DNA from: SAR324 cluster bacterium
GTDB taxonomy: Bacteria > SAR324 > NAC60-12
Assembly: GCA_015231825.1 (NCBI GenBank)
Contig: JADGAV010000006.1
Coordinates: 1-64,000 of the forward strand
DNA length: 64,000 bases
Direction of reading: 5' to 3'
A program made the position numbers and the translations under genes. A model generated the notes under the pieces. The model was given only the letters and a program-made list of their open reading frames with translations, had not been told where the DNA came from and ran no database searches. This document shows positions 52,337-62,248 of the stretch, one piece after another. The first letter of the stretch is position 1. Every line of letters starts with the position of its first letter.

Positions 52337-54070
52337 ATGCAGGAAGAAATATTGAAGAAAGCCCGTGCCTGGGTTGAAAATCCTTATATTGATGACAATT
52401 CGAAGGAAGAAATCAATCGGCTCATCGAAAGCAGTCAAGAAGAGGAATTGGTCTCCCGGTTTTACAAAAACCTTGAGTTCGGTACCGCAGGGATGCGGGG
52501 GAAAGTTGAAGCGGGAAGCAACCGATTCAATGTTTACGTGGTCCGTCAAGCCTCTCAAGGACTGGCTGATTACCTGAAACAGAACGCAGAGGATGCTCCA
52601 GCGAGCATTGCCATTGCCTTCGACAACCGCACCCATTCGGAAGTGTTTTCGCAAGAAGCGGCCAGTGTTTTTGCCGGAAATGGAATCAAGGTGTACATTT
52701 TTCCTTCTCTGCGTCCTACTCCAATGCTCTCTTTTGCAGTCAGAGAATTGAAGACAAATGCTGGAATCGTCATCACTGCAAGTCACAACCCACGGGAGTA
52801 CAACGGATACAAAGTGTATTGGTCTGATGGCTGCCAGATCAACGCTCCCCATGACTCAGGAATCATGGCCGCAATTGAATTGATTCAGGATTATTCTAAA
52901 ATCAGGAGCACGAATTTCGAAACTGCCTTAAAAGAGAAACAAATCGAGATTATCGAAGATCAGCTGGATCAAAAGTATTACGGACAGGTGGAACAACTTT
53001 GTTTGGGAGACCGGGAAAACAACAAAAATCTCCATTTTGTCTATACCCCATTGCATGGCACAGGAAATATTCCAGTGCGAGAAATACTTCAGCGTCGGGG
53101 ATTCCAGAATGTTTCGGTCGTCGAGGAACAAGAGCTTCCTGACGGTAATTTTCCCACTGTACGCTCTCCCAATCCAGAAGATCCTGCGGCCTTCACGCTG
53201 GCTAAAAAAACAGCGCGGGAAAATGAAAAGCTCCTTCTCGCCAATGATCCTGACAGTGACCGTTTGGGGGCATTGGTCCGGCAAAATGGTGACTGGATCA
53301 ATCTCAACGGAAACCAGATTGGTCAACTGCTCCTGGATTATTATTTGAGAAAATTAAAGGAGGTAAACCGACTCCCTTTGAACGGGTTTGTCGTCAGCAC
53401 CATTGTGACTTCTGAACTGACTCGAAAAATCGCAGAGGGTCACGGACTCAGATATTATGAAACTCTCACTGGATTTAAAAATATTGGCCAAATCATCAGA
53501 ACGCGTCAGGACCAGGGAACAGGCCAATTTGTCTTCGGGATGGAAGAAGCCAACGGGTATTTATTAGGGGATTTTGTGAGAGACAAAGATGGGGTCAGTG
53601 CCCTGGTTGTTTTCGCGGAAATGATTGCCGAATTGGCAGCAGAAGGACACAAGGCGCTGGATCAATTGGAGTTGATTCATCAAAACTTTGGTTTCCATGA
53701 GGACTCTTTGATCAATCATGTTCTTGAAGGAAAATCGGGAGCGGAGCAAATTCAGAATATTATGAAAGAACTGAGGACAGATCCTCCAAAAACTATTGGG
53801 AGATACAAAGTCAATCTTCTCAAGGATTATCAGCAGAATCTGATGACAGATCCTCAAACCGGGAAGGTTTTGGGAAGTTTGGGACTTCCGGTTTCCAATG
53901 TGCTGGCTTTCTACATGGAGGATGGCAGTCGTATTACCGCTCGGCCTTCCGGGACAGAACCCAAAATAAAATTCTATTTTAATCTCTGTGGTGACGGGAA
54001 AAAAGCGCTTTCCGAAGCAAGAAAGCACTATGAACAAAGTTTCATGTCTCTGATTGAAAATTTTGGATAA
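52337..54070 (+). CDS. Phosphohexomutase (phosphoglucomutase/phosphomannomutase family)
   Basis: The 577-residue alpha-D-phosphohexomutase has the phosphoserine loop TASHNPREYNGYK with S149, the Mg-binding DPDSDR at 304-309, EANGYLLGD for sugar specificity and the phosphate-binding RPSGTEPKIKFY. An N-terminal extra ~50 residues, with FGTAGMRGK, marks the PgcA/PMM2-like long subgroup. It interconverts hexose 1- and 6-phosphates for cell envelope or glycogen metabolism. It follows the nucleoside phosphorylase by 46 bases and precedes tdk by three. Confidence 0.92.
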   Translation: MQEEILKKARAWVENPYIDDNSKEEINRLIESSQEEELVSRFYKNLEFGTAGMRGKVEAGSNRFNVYVVRQASQGLADYLKQNAEDAPASIAIAFDNRTHSEVFSQEAASVFAGNGIKVYIFPSLRPTPMLSFAVRELKTNAGIVITASHNPREYNGYKVYWSDGCQINAPHDSGIMAAIELIQDYSKIRSTNFETALKEKQIEIIEDQLDQKYYGQVEQLCLGDRENNKNLHFVYTPLHGTGNIPVREILQRRGFQNVSVVEEQELPDGNFPTVRSPNPEDPAAFTLAKKTARENEKLLLANDPDSDRLGALVRQNGDWINLNGNQIGQLLLDYYLRKLKEVNRLPLNGFVVSTIVTSELTRKIAEGHGLRYYETLTGFKNIGQIIRTRQDQGTGQFVFGMEEANGYLLGDFVRDKDGVSALVVFAEMIAELAAEGHKALDQLELIHQNFGFHEDSLINHVLEGKSGAEQIQNIMKELRTDPPKTIGRYKVNLLKDYQQNLMTDPQTGKVLGSLGLPVSNVLAFYMEDGSRITARPSGTEPKIKFYFNLCGDGKKALSEARKHYEQSFMSLIENFG

Positions 54071-54073
54071 CTT

Positions 54074-54652
54074 ATGGCCAAGCTGTATTTTTACTATTCC
54101 TCGATGAATGCAGGAAAATCCACCGCCTTGCTGCAATCCAGTTACAACTATTTCGAACGGGGAATGAACACGTTGATCTTTGTACCAAAACTGGATAATC
54201 GTTATGGCGTGGGTAAAGTCAAATCCAGAATTGGTATTGAAGCCAACGCGACAATATTTGACGAAAACGATGATCTATTTGAGATGGTCAATGAGAAATT
54301 GGAAAGCACTCCCCTGCATTGCATTTTAGTGGATGAAGCTCAGTTTCTTAATAAAAAACAAGTCTTCGAACTGGGCGAGGTGGTAGATCGCCTGGATATT
54401 CCGGTGCTTGCCTATGGATTGCGTACCGATTTTCAGGGAGAACTTTTCCCCGGCAGTTTGTATTTGCTGGCCTGGGCGGATAACTTGAAAGAAATCAAAA
54501 CAATTTGCCATTGCGGCAGCAAAGCCACCATGGTGGTTCGTGTTGATGAAAAAGGCAACCCCGTCAGAGAAGGGGCGCAGGTTGTCATTGGCGGCAATGA
54601 TCAATACATTTCGATGTGTCGAAAACATTTTAAAGAAAATATTTACCGATAG
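54074..54652 (+). CDS. tdk: Thymidine kinase
   Basis: The 192-residue type II thymidine kinase phosphorylates thymidine for salvage. It has the P-loop [29 protein letters not shown] and a zinc-ribbon region with CHCG and a terminal CRKHF. All expected motifs are in place. It begins three bases after the phosphohexomutase gene, so they are one transcript with the nucleoside phosphorylase, giving a partial nucleoside-salvage set. Confidence 0.95.
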   Translation: MAKLYFYYSSMNAGKSTALLQSSYNYFERGMNTLIFVPKLDNRYGVGKVKSRIGIEANATIFDENDDLFEMVNEKLESTPLHCILVDEAQFLNKKQVFELGEVVDRLDIPVLAYGLRTDFQGELFPGSLYLLAWADNLKEIKTICHCGSKATMVVRVDEKGNPVREGAQVVIGGNDQYISMCRKHFKENIYR

Positions 54653-54687
54653 AATTTTTTGCCTCAAAAATTGACAATATAGAGTTT

Positions 54688-55635
54688 ATGTTGCATCCAA
54701 AAATCGACGATATCAAAGTAGCCCATCAGAGAATTAAACCTCATATTCATAATACACCCGTCTTGACTTCCCAGGCCATCAACGGGGTCTGCGGGTCGTC
54801 ACTGTTTTTTAAATGTGAAAACTTCCAAAAAGTGGGCGCCTTTAAAATAAGAGGAGCGACCAACGCAGTGCAGCTATTGAGTGATGACGAAGCGGCCAAA
54901 GGGGTCGCAACTCATTCTTCCGGTAACCATGGAGCTGCCCTTGCATTAGCGGCTCGAACCCGTGGTGTTAAGGCCTGGGTGGTGATGCCTGAAAATTCTT
55001 CAGAAATTAAAAAGCAGGCGGTCGCTGCCTACGGGGCTGAAGTGATTTTGTGTGAATCAACCCTTGAAGGCAGAGAACTTGCGTTAAAAAAAGTTGTTGA
55101 AAGCACAGGAGCGAATTTTATTCATCCGTTCAATGACAGCAGGATCATTGCAGGGCAGGGTACAGCGGCATTGGAACTGTTGGAAGAAATTCCGGATCTC
55201 GATGTCGTCCTTGCTCCGGTCGGAGGAGGAGGCTTAATCAGCGGCACGGCCTTGACCGTGTCTGCCATTTCCCCAAAGACCAAAGTGATTGCCGCCGAAC
55301 CCGAAGAAGCGGATGATGCCTATCGATCTTTTCAGCAGGGAACTTTAATTCCCTTGACCCATTCCAATACGATTGCGGACGGTTTGCGAACTTCGCTGGG
55401 CGACTTGACCTTTGATATCATTCAGAGTCATGTCGCTGAGATCATCACAGTTAGCGAAAAAAAAATTATTGAGGCAATGCGTTTAATTTGGGAACGAATG
55501 AAGATAATTGTGGAACCGTCTGCTGCTGTGCCGTTGGCAGTCCTCCTGACGGAACGGGAAATTTTTCAAGGTCTACGAATCGGCCTGATTTTGTCTGGAG
55601 GCAACCTCGATTTGGAGAAACTTCCCTGGAATTGA
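54688..55635 (+). CDS. PLP-dependent threonine/serine dehydratase (or serine racemase)
   Basis: The 315-residue fold type II enzyme has K53 in GAFKIRGATNA, which binds pyridoxal phosphate, SSGNHGAALALAAR for the phosphate pocket, APVGGGGLISG for the glycine loop and LSGGNLDL near the end. The lack of an ACT regulatory domain and the length fit serine racemase or catabolic threonine dehydratase; deamination of serine or threonine is the safe call. IHP and EPEEADDA variants do not decide. It follows tdk by 35 bases. Confidence 0.88.
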   Translation: MLHPKIDDIKVAHQRIKPHIHNTPVLTSQAINGVCGSSLFFKCENFQKVGAFKIRGATNAVQLLSDDEAAKGVATHSSGNHGAALALAARTRGVKAWVVMPENSSEIKKQAVAAYGAEVILCESTLEGRELALKKVVESTGANFIHPFNDSRIIAGQGTAALELLEEIPDLDVVLAPVGGGGLISGTALTVSAISPKTKVIAAEPEEADDAYRSFQQGTLIPLTHSNTIADGLRTSLGDLTFDIIQSHVAEIITVSEKKIIEAMRLIWERMKIIVEPSAAVPLAVLLTEREIFQGLRIGLILSGGNLDLEKLPWN

Positions 55636-55714
55636 TCCTCCTTCATAATCAATTGGTGCTGCTACGAAACCGAATGAACGGATCTCGAAAATACTCTAAT
55701 TGGGAGTAGACTTT

Positions 55715-56935
55715 ATGCAGGCATGTCCTGAAGAAATCGGGCTTTCATCCCGACAGCTGGAAAACATTGGTGCTCACATCGAACGCAGTTATCTGAAACC
55801 AGGAAATTATCCAGGAACACTAACCCTGATAGCGCGTCACGGTAAAATTGGCTACTGCCAGGCACAGGGAAAGATGGATATCGAAAGGAATCGGCCGGTG
55901 ACCGAAGATACTATTTTTCGAATTTATTCGATGACCAAGCCAATCACATCAGTGGCCATGATGCAGTTGTACGAACAGGGGTATTTTCAGCTCAATGATC
56001 CGGTGGAGCATTTTATTCCTGAATGGAAAAACAGGAGAGTTTATTCTTCAGGGAATTATCCGAACTTTGTGACAACTCCTGCTTTGCGCCTGATGACAAT
56101 TCGGGATCTCCTGACGCACACATCAGGATTGACTTACGGTTTTATGGAGCGCACAAACGTGGATGCAGCGTATCGAAAGTGTGATTTGATTGGCGGAAAT
56201 GAAGGTTTTTCGAACAAAGAACTGGTCATGCGTCTGGCAGAACTTCCCCTTGAGTTTTCTCCAGGTACGGCGTGGAATTATTCTCATGCCACGGATGTCA
56301 TCGGCTATCTTATAGAACTTATTTCTGGACAAAGTTTGGATCAATATTTTAAGGATCATATTTTTGGACCTTTAAAAATGCAGGATACAGGATTTTCTGT
56401 ATCTTCAGAAAATCTGGATCGTTTTGCTGCCTGCTATCTTTACCATCCGGAAAAAAAATTCATCCTTCAAGATGACCCGGAAATTAGCCCCTATACCGGA
56501 TTCAAGACATATTTTTCAGGCGGGGGCGGTTTGGTCTCTACTGCAGGAGATTATCTGAAGTTTTGTCGAATGCTGCTCAATGGCGGGGAATTGGACGGGG
56601 TTCGAATATTAGGTCCACGGACCATCAATTTTATGACATCCAATCATTTGCCTGATGCTCAGGACCTCCCCTCTTTGTCCATCGGTACATTCAGTGAAAC
56701 GCCTTATGAGGGAGTCGGTTTTGGTTTGGGATTTTCTGTAAAAACGGATGTGATCAAATCACAAACTATCGGTTCGGCAGGCGAGTATGGATGGGGCGGC
56801 ATGGCAAGCACCGTTTTCTGGGTGGCTCCCAAAGAAGATCTGATTGCGATATTCATGACTCAGTTGATCCCTTCCAGTTCCTACAACATTCGTTCAGAAT
56901 TACGATCTTTGGTATATTCATCACTGCTCGATTGA
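55715..56935 (+). CDS. Serine hydrolase of the beta-lactamase (class C)/EstB type
   Basis: The 406-residue protein has S72-M-T-K in [12 protein letters not shown] as nucleophile and base, Y189 in [13 protein letters not shown] and the HTSGLT segment of class C-like esterases. The usual K-T-G third motif is replaced by sequence around [15 protein letters not shown]. There is no signal peptide, so it is likely a cytosolic esterase or peptidase rather than a resistance enzyme. GGGAG precedes the ATG at 55715; an upstream in-frame ATG at 55700 is possible. Confidence 0.87.
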   Translation: MQACPEEIGLSSRQLENIGAHIERSYLKPGNYPGTLTLIARHGKIGYCQAQGKMDIERNRPVTEDTIFRIYSMTKPITSVAMMQLYEQGYFQLNDPVEHFIPEWKNRRVYSSGNYPNFVTTPALRLMTIRDLLTHTSGLTYGFMERTNVDAAYRKCDLIGGNEGFSNKELVMRLAELPLEFSPGTAWNYSHATDVIGYLIELISGQSLDQYFKDHIFGPLKMQDTGFSVSSENLDRFAACYLYHPEKKFILQDDPEISPYTGFKTYFSGGGGLVSTAGDYLKFCRMLLNGGELDGVRILGPRTINFMTSNHLPDAQDLPSLSIGTFSETPYEGVGFGLGFSVKTDVIKSQTIGSAGEYGWGGMASTVFWVAPKEDLIAIFMTQLIPSSSYNIRSELRSLVYSSLLD

Positions 56936-56976
56936 GCGCGTTTCATTAAAAAGTCATCTTCGATTTGCAGGAAAAA

Positions 56977-58560
56977 ATGGCAGCGACAAAAAACATTCTT
57001 TTCATCATGTGTGATCAGCTCCGGGCAGATTATCTGGGTTGTTATGGACATCCGAGCATCAAAACTCCTCATCTTGACCGTTTGGCGGAAAAAGGGGTTG
57101 TTTTTACCCGTGCCTATGTGCAGGCACCTATTTGCGGACCCTCGCGAATGAGCTTTTACACGGGACGCTATATGATGAGTCATGGTTCCGTCTGGAACAA
57201 TGTTCCTTTATCTTTGGACAACCACACTATTGGTGACTATTTGCGGCCGGAAGGCATGCAGGTGGCATTGGTCGGGAAAACCCATATGTCTGCCGATCTG
57301 GAAGGAATGGAAAGAGTTAGGCTCGACCCGAATTCACTTGAAGCAATTCGGTTGAGTCAGTGCGGATTTGACCCGGTTGAACGGGATGACGGGCTGCATC
57401 CCAGCGAATTTGTAAAACCATTGGCCTACAATCAGTACTTGAATCAGATGGGTTATCCGGGTGATAATCCCTGGCATGATTTTGCAAATTCCGCGGAAGG
57501 TCCAAACGGGGAAGTTCTCACAGGGTGGTCTGTGAAAAATTCGGCATTTCCGGCAAGAGTCAGGGAAGAGCATTCCGAAACACCCTATATGACAAATCGA
57601 GCGATTGATTTTATCCGAGAAAAGGGAGAAAACCCCTGGTGTCTGCATCTGAGCTACATCAAGCCACACTGGCCTTATATGGCTCCTGCACCGTACCACG
57701 AAATGTACAACGAAGATGATATGCTTCCTGTCAATACCAGCTCCTCCGAAGCGAAAAATCCCCATCCAGTTTACCAGGCATTCCGGGATCAGGAAGAAAG
57801 CATCACTTTTCGCCGTGAAGACGCCCGCAAAACAGTCATTCCCGCTTACATGGGTTTGGTCAGTCAAATCGATCATCATCTGGGACGCTTGTTTAAATTT
57901 CTTGAAGAAGAAGGAAGGATGGACGATACGATGATTGTTTTTACCAGTGATCATGGTGATTATTTAGGGGATCATGGTTTGGGAGAGAAGCAGTTGTTCC
58001 ATGAAGAAAGCGTTCGGATCCCGCTGATTATATATGATCCTTCCAATGCTGCCGATCCCACGAGGGGCAGGCAGGATTCGCGTTTTGTTGAATCCATCGA
58101 TTTGATTCCAACTTTCATTGAATCGGTAGGAGGAAAAGTCAAATCTCAACGCCTGGAGGGCCGGTCACTCCGGCCACTCCTTCATGATCAGGATGTTTCA
58201 TGGCGTCAGCTTACATTCAGTGAAGCAGACTATTCCTTTTACCTTGCCCGTGCCAAGCTGGGGGTTGATCCTCATCGGGCCAAAGCCTACATGGTGAGAT
58301 CAGAAGAATGGAAATATATTTTTTATGAGGGATATTCCCCTCAATTGTTTGACCTGAAAAATGACCCGAATGAATTGCATGACCTTGGAGAAGATAATGA
58401 CTGCGAAGGGGTGCGACGGGAAATGGCAGAACATTTATTTTCCTTCTTCCGCAATCGCCGGTCTGTGATCACTCTTTCTGAAGAAGAAATCATAAAAAGA
58501 GCAGGGACTGCAAAAAAGAGAGGAATTTACATTGGAGTATGGGATTGTGATCAGGAATAA
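56977..58560 (+). CDS. Sulfatase (formylglycine-dependent)
   Basis: The 527-residue alkaline-phosphatase-superfamily hydrolase has ILFIMCDQLRADYLGCYG with metal ligand Asp near the start, the formylglycine motif C53-G-P-S-R57 in PICGPSRMSFYTGR and VFTSDHGDYLGDHGL with the metal ligands D-H. Maturation would need a formylglycine-generating enzyme or anSME, not seen here. The motif and length fit aryl- or choline-type sulfatases and phosphonate monoester hydrolases; substrate unknown. AGGAAAAA ahead of the ATG at 56977 favours that start over an upstream TTG. Confidence 0.9.
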   Translation: MAATKNILFIMCDQLRADYLGCYGHPSIKTPHLDRLAEKGVVFTRAYVQAPICGPSRMSFYTGRYMMSHGSVWNNVPLSLDNHTIGDYLRPEGMQVALVGKTHMSADLEGMERVRLDPNSLEAIRLSQCGFDPVERDDGLHPSEFVKPLAYNQYLNQMGYPGDNPWHDFANSAEGPNGEVLTGWSVKNSAFPARVREEHSETPYMTNRAIDFIREKGENPWCLHLSYIKPHWPYMAPAPYHEMYNEDDMLPVNTSSSEAKNPHPVYQAFRDQEESITFRREDARKTVIPAYMGLVSQIDHHLGRLFKFLEEEGRMDDTMIVFTSDHGDYLGDHGLGEKQLFHEESVRIPLIIYDPSNAADPTRGRQDSRFVESIDLIPTFIESVGGKVKSQRLEGRSLRPLLHDQDVSWRQLTFSEADYSFYLARAKLGVDPHRAKAYMVRSEEWKYIFYEGYSPQLFDLKNDPNELHDLGEDNDCEGVRREMAEHLFSFFRNRRSVITLSEEEIIKRAGTAKKRGIYIGVWDCDQE

Positions 58561-58602
58561 ATCCCCAATTTTTTGCTTTTCCTGAGAAATGCGGCTGTGT
58601 TT

Positions 58603-59259
58603 TCAATTATTTTTGAGGGGAATTTCGAGAAGACAGCCAAATTCCCGGGGAAAGTCAACTGATACACGAGCGTGAACCGCTCCCTGTTTGTCAAAAAAGC
58701 GATGCTTTCCGCTTACTGCAAAGACACCGTCATGCCAAATATTAGGATGGATGTACAATCCTTTGCTTCCATCAAAGGAAAAGCAGACAAAATCTTCGGG
58801 TTTTACATCGTCTCCGGGTTTTGCTAATGGAACGAGGAAGGGTTTTTTTTCTTGTGGAAAAAATAGCTGGCCCCCATCGGGATGGTAATTCGCATGCCAA
58901 AGCAAAAGGGATTCCGGATCGCCTTGGTGACGATCGTCAGCATCTTCGGGTTCTGTTGCGTAACCTAAAATATAGCGGCCACCAACCGCCTCATTGGAAC
59001 CATAAAGAATATCTCCCTTCCATTCACTAACAAAAATTCCTTCCGTGGTCCCTCCTTCATCGCCGCAGTCAGAATCCACGGGCCGCCAACCCTGGGCAGG
59101 CCATCTCGTGATTTCGATCTCAATATCATCCGGACGGTCAAACAATTGTCCATAGCCTGCGATTGTTTTCGAATCGGCTTCAAGCACAGGAATTTTGACT
59201 CGAGCCATGCCTGGCGGAATTGCAGGATTGAGATAATCGGGAGCATTTGATGGTTTCAT
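58603..59259 (-). CDS. Ureidoglycolate lyase (AllA-like)
   Basis: The 218-residue cupin-like protein shares the ureidoglycolate lyase pattern: KTIAGYGQLFD, IEITRWPAQGWRP, GDILYGSNEAVGG, a central LLLWHANYHPDGGQLFFP and the final KGLYIHPNIWHDGVF, where His and Glu residues would bind metal or substrate. It would cleave ureidoglycolate to glyoxylate and urea, the step after allantoicase. The start is placed after AGGAAA at 59259; an upstream ATG gives 233 residues. It is far from alc and its nearest same-strand neighbour is a membrane protein. Confidence 0.75.
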   Translation of the reverse strand: MKPSNAPDYLNPAIPPGMARVKIPVLEADSKTIAGYGQLFDRPDDIEIEITRWPAQGWRPVDSDCGDEGGTTEGIFVSEWKGDILYGSNEAVGGRYILGYATEPEDADDRHQGDPESLLLWHANYHPDGGQLFFPQEKKPFLVPLAKPGDDVKPEDFVCFSFDGSKGLYIHPNIWHDGVFAVSGKHRFFDKQGAVHARVSVDFPREFGCLLEIPLKNN

Positions 59260-59401
59260 TGCATTTTCCTGTGGAATCGGATGAAAATTTGGCAGACAGT
59301 TCATGAATTGTTATTTTCACTACCACACCATTGCTGGCTGAATCGTTCTTGAGTGGTTGGACCTAGTTGTTCAATTTGAAGCTCAAAGTTATTGACTTCT
59401 C

Positions 59402-60394
59402 TTAAGTTTTTCCTTTTGAAACAGTTTTTGTTTCTTCGTTCGCAAAAAGATACCATATAGCACTGGGAATAATAATAAAACTCAATGGCAGCATTTGCCT
59501 TGATTCATGAATAACACCGGTCAAAAAGTGAATAATAATGAACAAAGGAATCATCCAGGACGAACGTTGCAAAAAAAAGGGTTTACTGGAAAAGTTAAAG
59601 AATGCATAGAGCCAAAATACACCAAAAAGAAAAATCAGATAAAGGTATCCTGCCTGCCAATAAAACAATGGAGATTTCATGGATTGTTCAATTAATCCGT
59701 TGATATTGTCCGGCAAATGCCAGGCCCCTCCCAGGTGAGGCCGATCACGAGTGATGTATCGAATCATTCCTGTGTAGAAAAATGCAGGAAGGCATGTTCC
59801 GATGGTGAGGGTCGACACTTTGAGGATATGTTTTAATTCAAGTGTGCGAATGTTATAGAAGAAAAATACAGCAGGGAGAATCAGGACGGTTTCGTTGTTG
59901 ATCGCTCCAATCAGCAAAACAACCCCATACCGGTAGAATTGATGTTCACGAATTGTCCATAGCCCCAACAAAAAAGTGAGCATCAATAGCGGAGCGCTTT
60001 CCTGGAGGGCGTTTGAATATGTCAAAGGCATGACAGCACTGAGAAAAACGACTCCGGTGAAGGCAAGTTTGCTGTCAAACCATTTTTTCAGGTAAATATG
60101 AAAACAGAGAAATGTCAAAAAAACGAAAACCCAGCGCTGTATTTGATAAGCGTCCTGAACCGAAAATCCGAAGATTTTAATGAGTGCTTCTGGTACGTAA
60201 AACTGAAGAATTCTTGACTGCTCATTGTTGGTGTTTTGAAATTGAAGAAAAAGAGCGTGATTTTTTGCTAACACATCAACGTGCCAAAAGGGAGTCAACC
60301 AAAGTTTTACCCGCAAATTGATGAGCGCCAAAACCAAATATACCCACGAAATTTTAAACAATTCATTTGTGTATATTTTGTAAAATACGCTCAT
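59402..60394 (-). CDS. Polytopic membrane protein, possible GT-C glycosyltransferase relative
   Basis: The 330-residue protein has about eight hydrophobic helices. It begins MSVFYKIYTNELFKISWVYL and carries RILQFYVPEALIK, AVMPLTYSNALQESAPLLML and INNETVLILPAVFFFYN. Layout and the first extracellular loop resemble dolichol-sugar-type (GT-C) membrane glycosyltransferases, but the expected acidic dyad is not clear. No assignment of substrate can be made. It runs in the same direction as the isomerase gene upstream and allA-like gene downstream. Confidence 0.6.
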   Translation of the reverse strand: MSVFYKIYTNELFKISWVYLVLALINLRVKLWLTPFWHVDVLAKNHALFLQFQNTNNEQSRILQFYVPEALIKIFGFSVQDAYQIQRWVFVFLTFLCFHIYLKKWFDSKLAFTGVVFLSAVMPLTYSNALQESAPLLMLTFLLGLWTIREHQFYRYGVVLLIGAINNETVLILPAVFFFYNIRTLELKHILKVSTLTIGTCLPAFFYTGMIRYITRDRPHLGGAWHLPDNINGLIEQSMKSPLFYWQAGYLYLIFLFGVFWLYAFFNFSSKPFFLQRSSWMIPLFIIIHFLTGVIHESRQMLPLSFIIIPSAIWYLFANEETKTVSKGKT

Positions 60395-60441
60395 TTCAGA
60401 ATCTCTTTGTGATTGGCCGAAAAACTTTCAATTCAATTTAG

Positions 60442-61026
60442 TCAATATTTCAATTCCTCTTCTACATGGTGCATCCGATCACGACCCCAGAACATTTCGT
60501 TGCCGACAAAAAAAGTCGGTAACCCGAACGCTCCCCGGTCCACAATTGATTGAGTATTGGATTTCAGCTTTTCTTTGATTGCTTCTTCTCCGATTCTTGC
60601 CATAATTTTTTGTGCATCAATGCCTGCGTCACTCAGCACTTTGCTAACAACACTTGAGTCCGCCATATTCTTGTTGTCCACCCAGACGGCTTTATAAATT
60701 GCATCCGTGTATTCAAGAAATCCTCCTTCTTCTTGTGTCACCAATGCACCGCGCAGCAGAGCGACTGAATTGACGGGAAATCCGCTGTTCATTACAAAAG
60801 GTACCCCGAGTTCTCTCGACACTCGAGCCAGATCGACAGGGACATAGTCAGTTTTTTGGGAGATCGGTACGACTGGAATCCCAAGAGTTTTATAGATTCC
60901 GCCCAGTAAAACCGGATAATATTTTACCTGACAGTTGGTACGTTCAATCAGTTCTGGAATCTGCGTCCATGCCATGTAGGCATTGGGGCTGCTGAAATCG
61001 AAATAGAAATCCAATTGTTTTGCCAT
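60442..61026 (-). CDS. 2-hydroxychromene-2-carboxylate isomerase family (kappa-GST/DsbA fold)
   Basis: The 194-residue protein starts MAKQLDFYFDFSSPNAYMAW with Ser12 in the position that activates glutathione in kappa-class GSTs and HCCA isomerases, and continues GGIYKTLGIPVVP, FPVNSVALLRGALV, WGRDRMHHVEEEL. It would isomerise aromatic degradation intermediates or act as a glutathione-dependent thiol enzyme. There is no aromatic degradation operon beside it. It is divergent from the thioredoxin-TPR gene with 286 bases between starts. Confidence 0.85.
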   Translation of the reverse strand: MAKQLDFYFDFSSPNAYMAWTQIPELIERTNCQVKYYPVLLGGIYKTLGIPVVPISQKTDYVPVDLARVSRELGVPFVMNSGFPVNSVALLRGALVTQEEGGFLEYTDAIYKAVWVDNKNMADSSVVSKVLSDAGIDAQKIMARIGEEAIKEKLKSNTQSIVDRGAFGLPTFFVGNEMFWGRDRMHHVEEELKY

Positions 61027-61312
61027 TTTATTCTCCCTGTTTTAAATGTCATTGCTCTCTGTTTGCATCTCTTTTTGATCTTGTATCCGACACTTTCTAT
61101 AGACTGTTTTGCTCCTTTGCATTCTTCACCTTTTTGAGGTAAAATGAACGGCGTGAAAGGGCTTGAAAAAGAGATCAAGAAATAGCGTTCGTCATCCAAA
61201 GTTGTCAAGTTATTACTGGCTTCCAGTGGTGCTGTTGCTGTTTCTATCTCAAAAATCAATTATCAGCAGATAGCAGTCATCTTATAGTCGGCTAAAATAA
61301 GGATTATTAGCA

Positions 61313-62143
61313 ATGAGTTATGAAATGAATGATTTTCAGACTGACGTTTTGGAGCGAAGTCTTCAAAAACCGGTCTTGGTAGATTTTTGGGCAGAATGGT
61401 GTGCCCCGTGTCGGCAATTAGGACCAATTCTGGAGAAAATTGCAGAAGAGCACAAAGATCAGTTGGAACTGGTGAAGATCGATACTGAAAAATTTCCGGA
61501 AATTGCCGGGCACTTCGGTATTCGCAGCATTCCCAACGTGAAGCTTTTCATGAATGGCCAGGTCCATGATGAATTCTCGGGGGCACTCCCTGAAGAAGCG
61601 ATTATGCAATGGTTGGAGAAATCAATCCCGGAACTGGCGCCTGAGGAAAACCCGGTGGATCAGGCAAGAATGCTGCTCGCTTCAAATAAAAATGCTGAAG
61701 CGATTCTAACCCTGACCCGGATCCTCAAGGAAGATTCGGAAAATCAGGAAGCGAAGGTTTTACTTGCACAAATTGAAATCTATTCGGACGATCCTGTTGA
61801 ACAGCAACATGCCCTGGAACTGGTGAAGGAGATTCGGGCGGATTCGGATTTTTTTCAGCAGGCAGATTCAGTCCGATTATTTGGAAAGCTGTTTCAAGCG
61901 GAATACCAGGACAAATTGATGGAAAACGAAGTCAGGCCTGTTTTTCTGAAAGGTATTCAAGAATTGCAGCATAGAAATTTTGCAGAGGCTCTCGAAAAAT
62001 TTATTGAGGTGATCCGTCTGAATCGGGCATATGACGACGATGCTTCACGTAAAATATGCATTGCTATTTTTAAGTACCTGACCGAAAGCCACGAGATTAC
62101 CAGACAATATCGTCCCTTATTTTCCCGGACCCTGAATGCCTGA
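61313..62143 (+). CDS. Thioredoxin-domain TPR chaperedoxin (YbbN/CnoX-like)
   Basis: The 276-residue protein has an N-terminal thioredoxin domain with C30-A-P-C33 in FWAEWCAPCRQLGPIL and a cis-Pro region FGIRSIPNVKLF, then tetratricopeptide-like helices (NKNAEAILTLTRILKE, NFAEALEKFIEVIRL). This matches CnoX (YbbN), which protects proteins from oxidative aggregation. The C-A-P-C sequence keeps both redox cysteines, unlike E. coli CnoX, which is redox-inactive in its usual form, so thiol-disulfide activity is plausible. It precedes the CoA-transferase/racemase gene by 105 bases. Confidence 0.9.
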   Translation: MSYEMNDFQTDVLERSLQKPVLVDFWAEWCAPCRQLGPILEKIAEEHKDQLELVKIDTEKFPEIAGHFGIRSIPNVKLFMNGQVHDEFSGALPEEAIMQWLEKSIPELAPEENPVDQARMLLASNKNAEAILTLTRILKEDSENQEAKVLLAQIEIYSDDPVEQQHALELVKEIRADSDFFQQADSVRLFGKLFQAEYQDKLMENEVRPVFLKGIQELQHRNFAEALEKFIEVIRLNRAYDDDASRKICIAIFKYLTESHEITRQYRPLFSRTLNA

Positions 62144-62248
62144 GCGAAACATCTCCTTAGAGCATTAGTTAATTTCTCCAGTTGTCTGAGGGGAATAAGT
62201 CATCCCCGGTTTTTTGCCTTCCGAAAAAAAAATAATCGAGCTTTTCTG

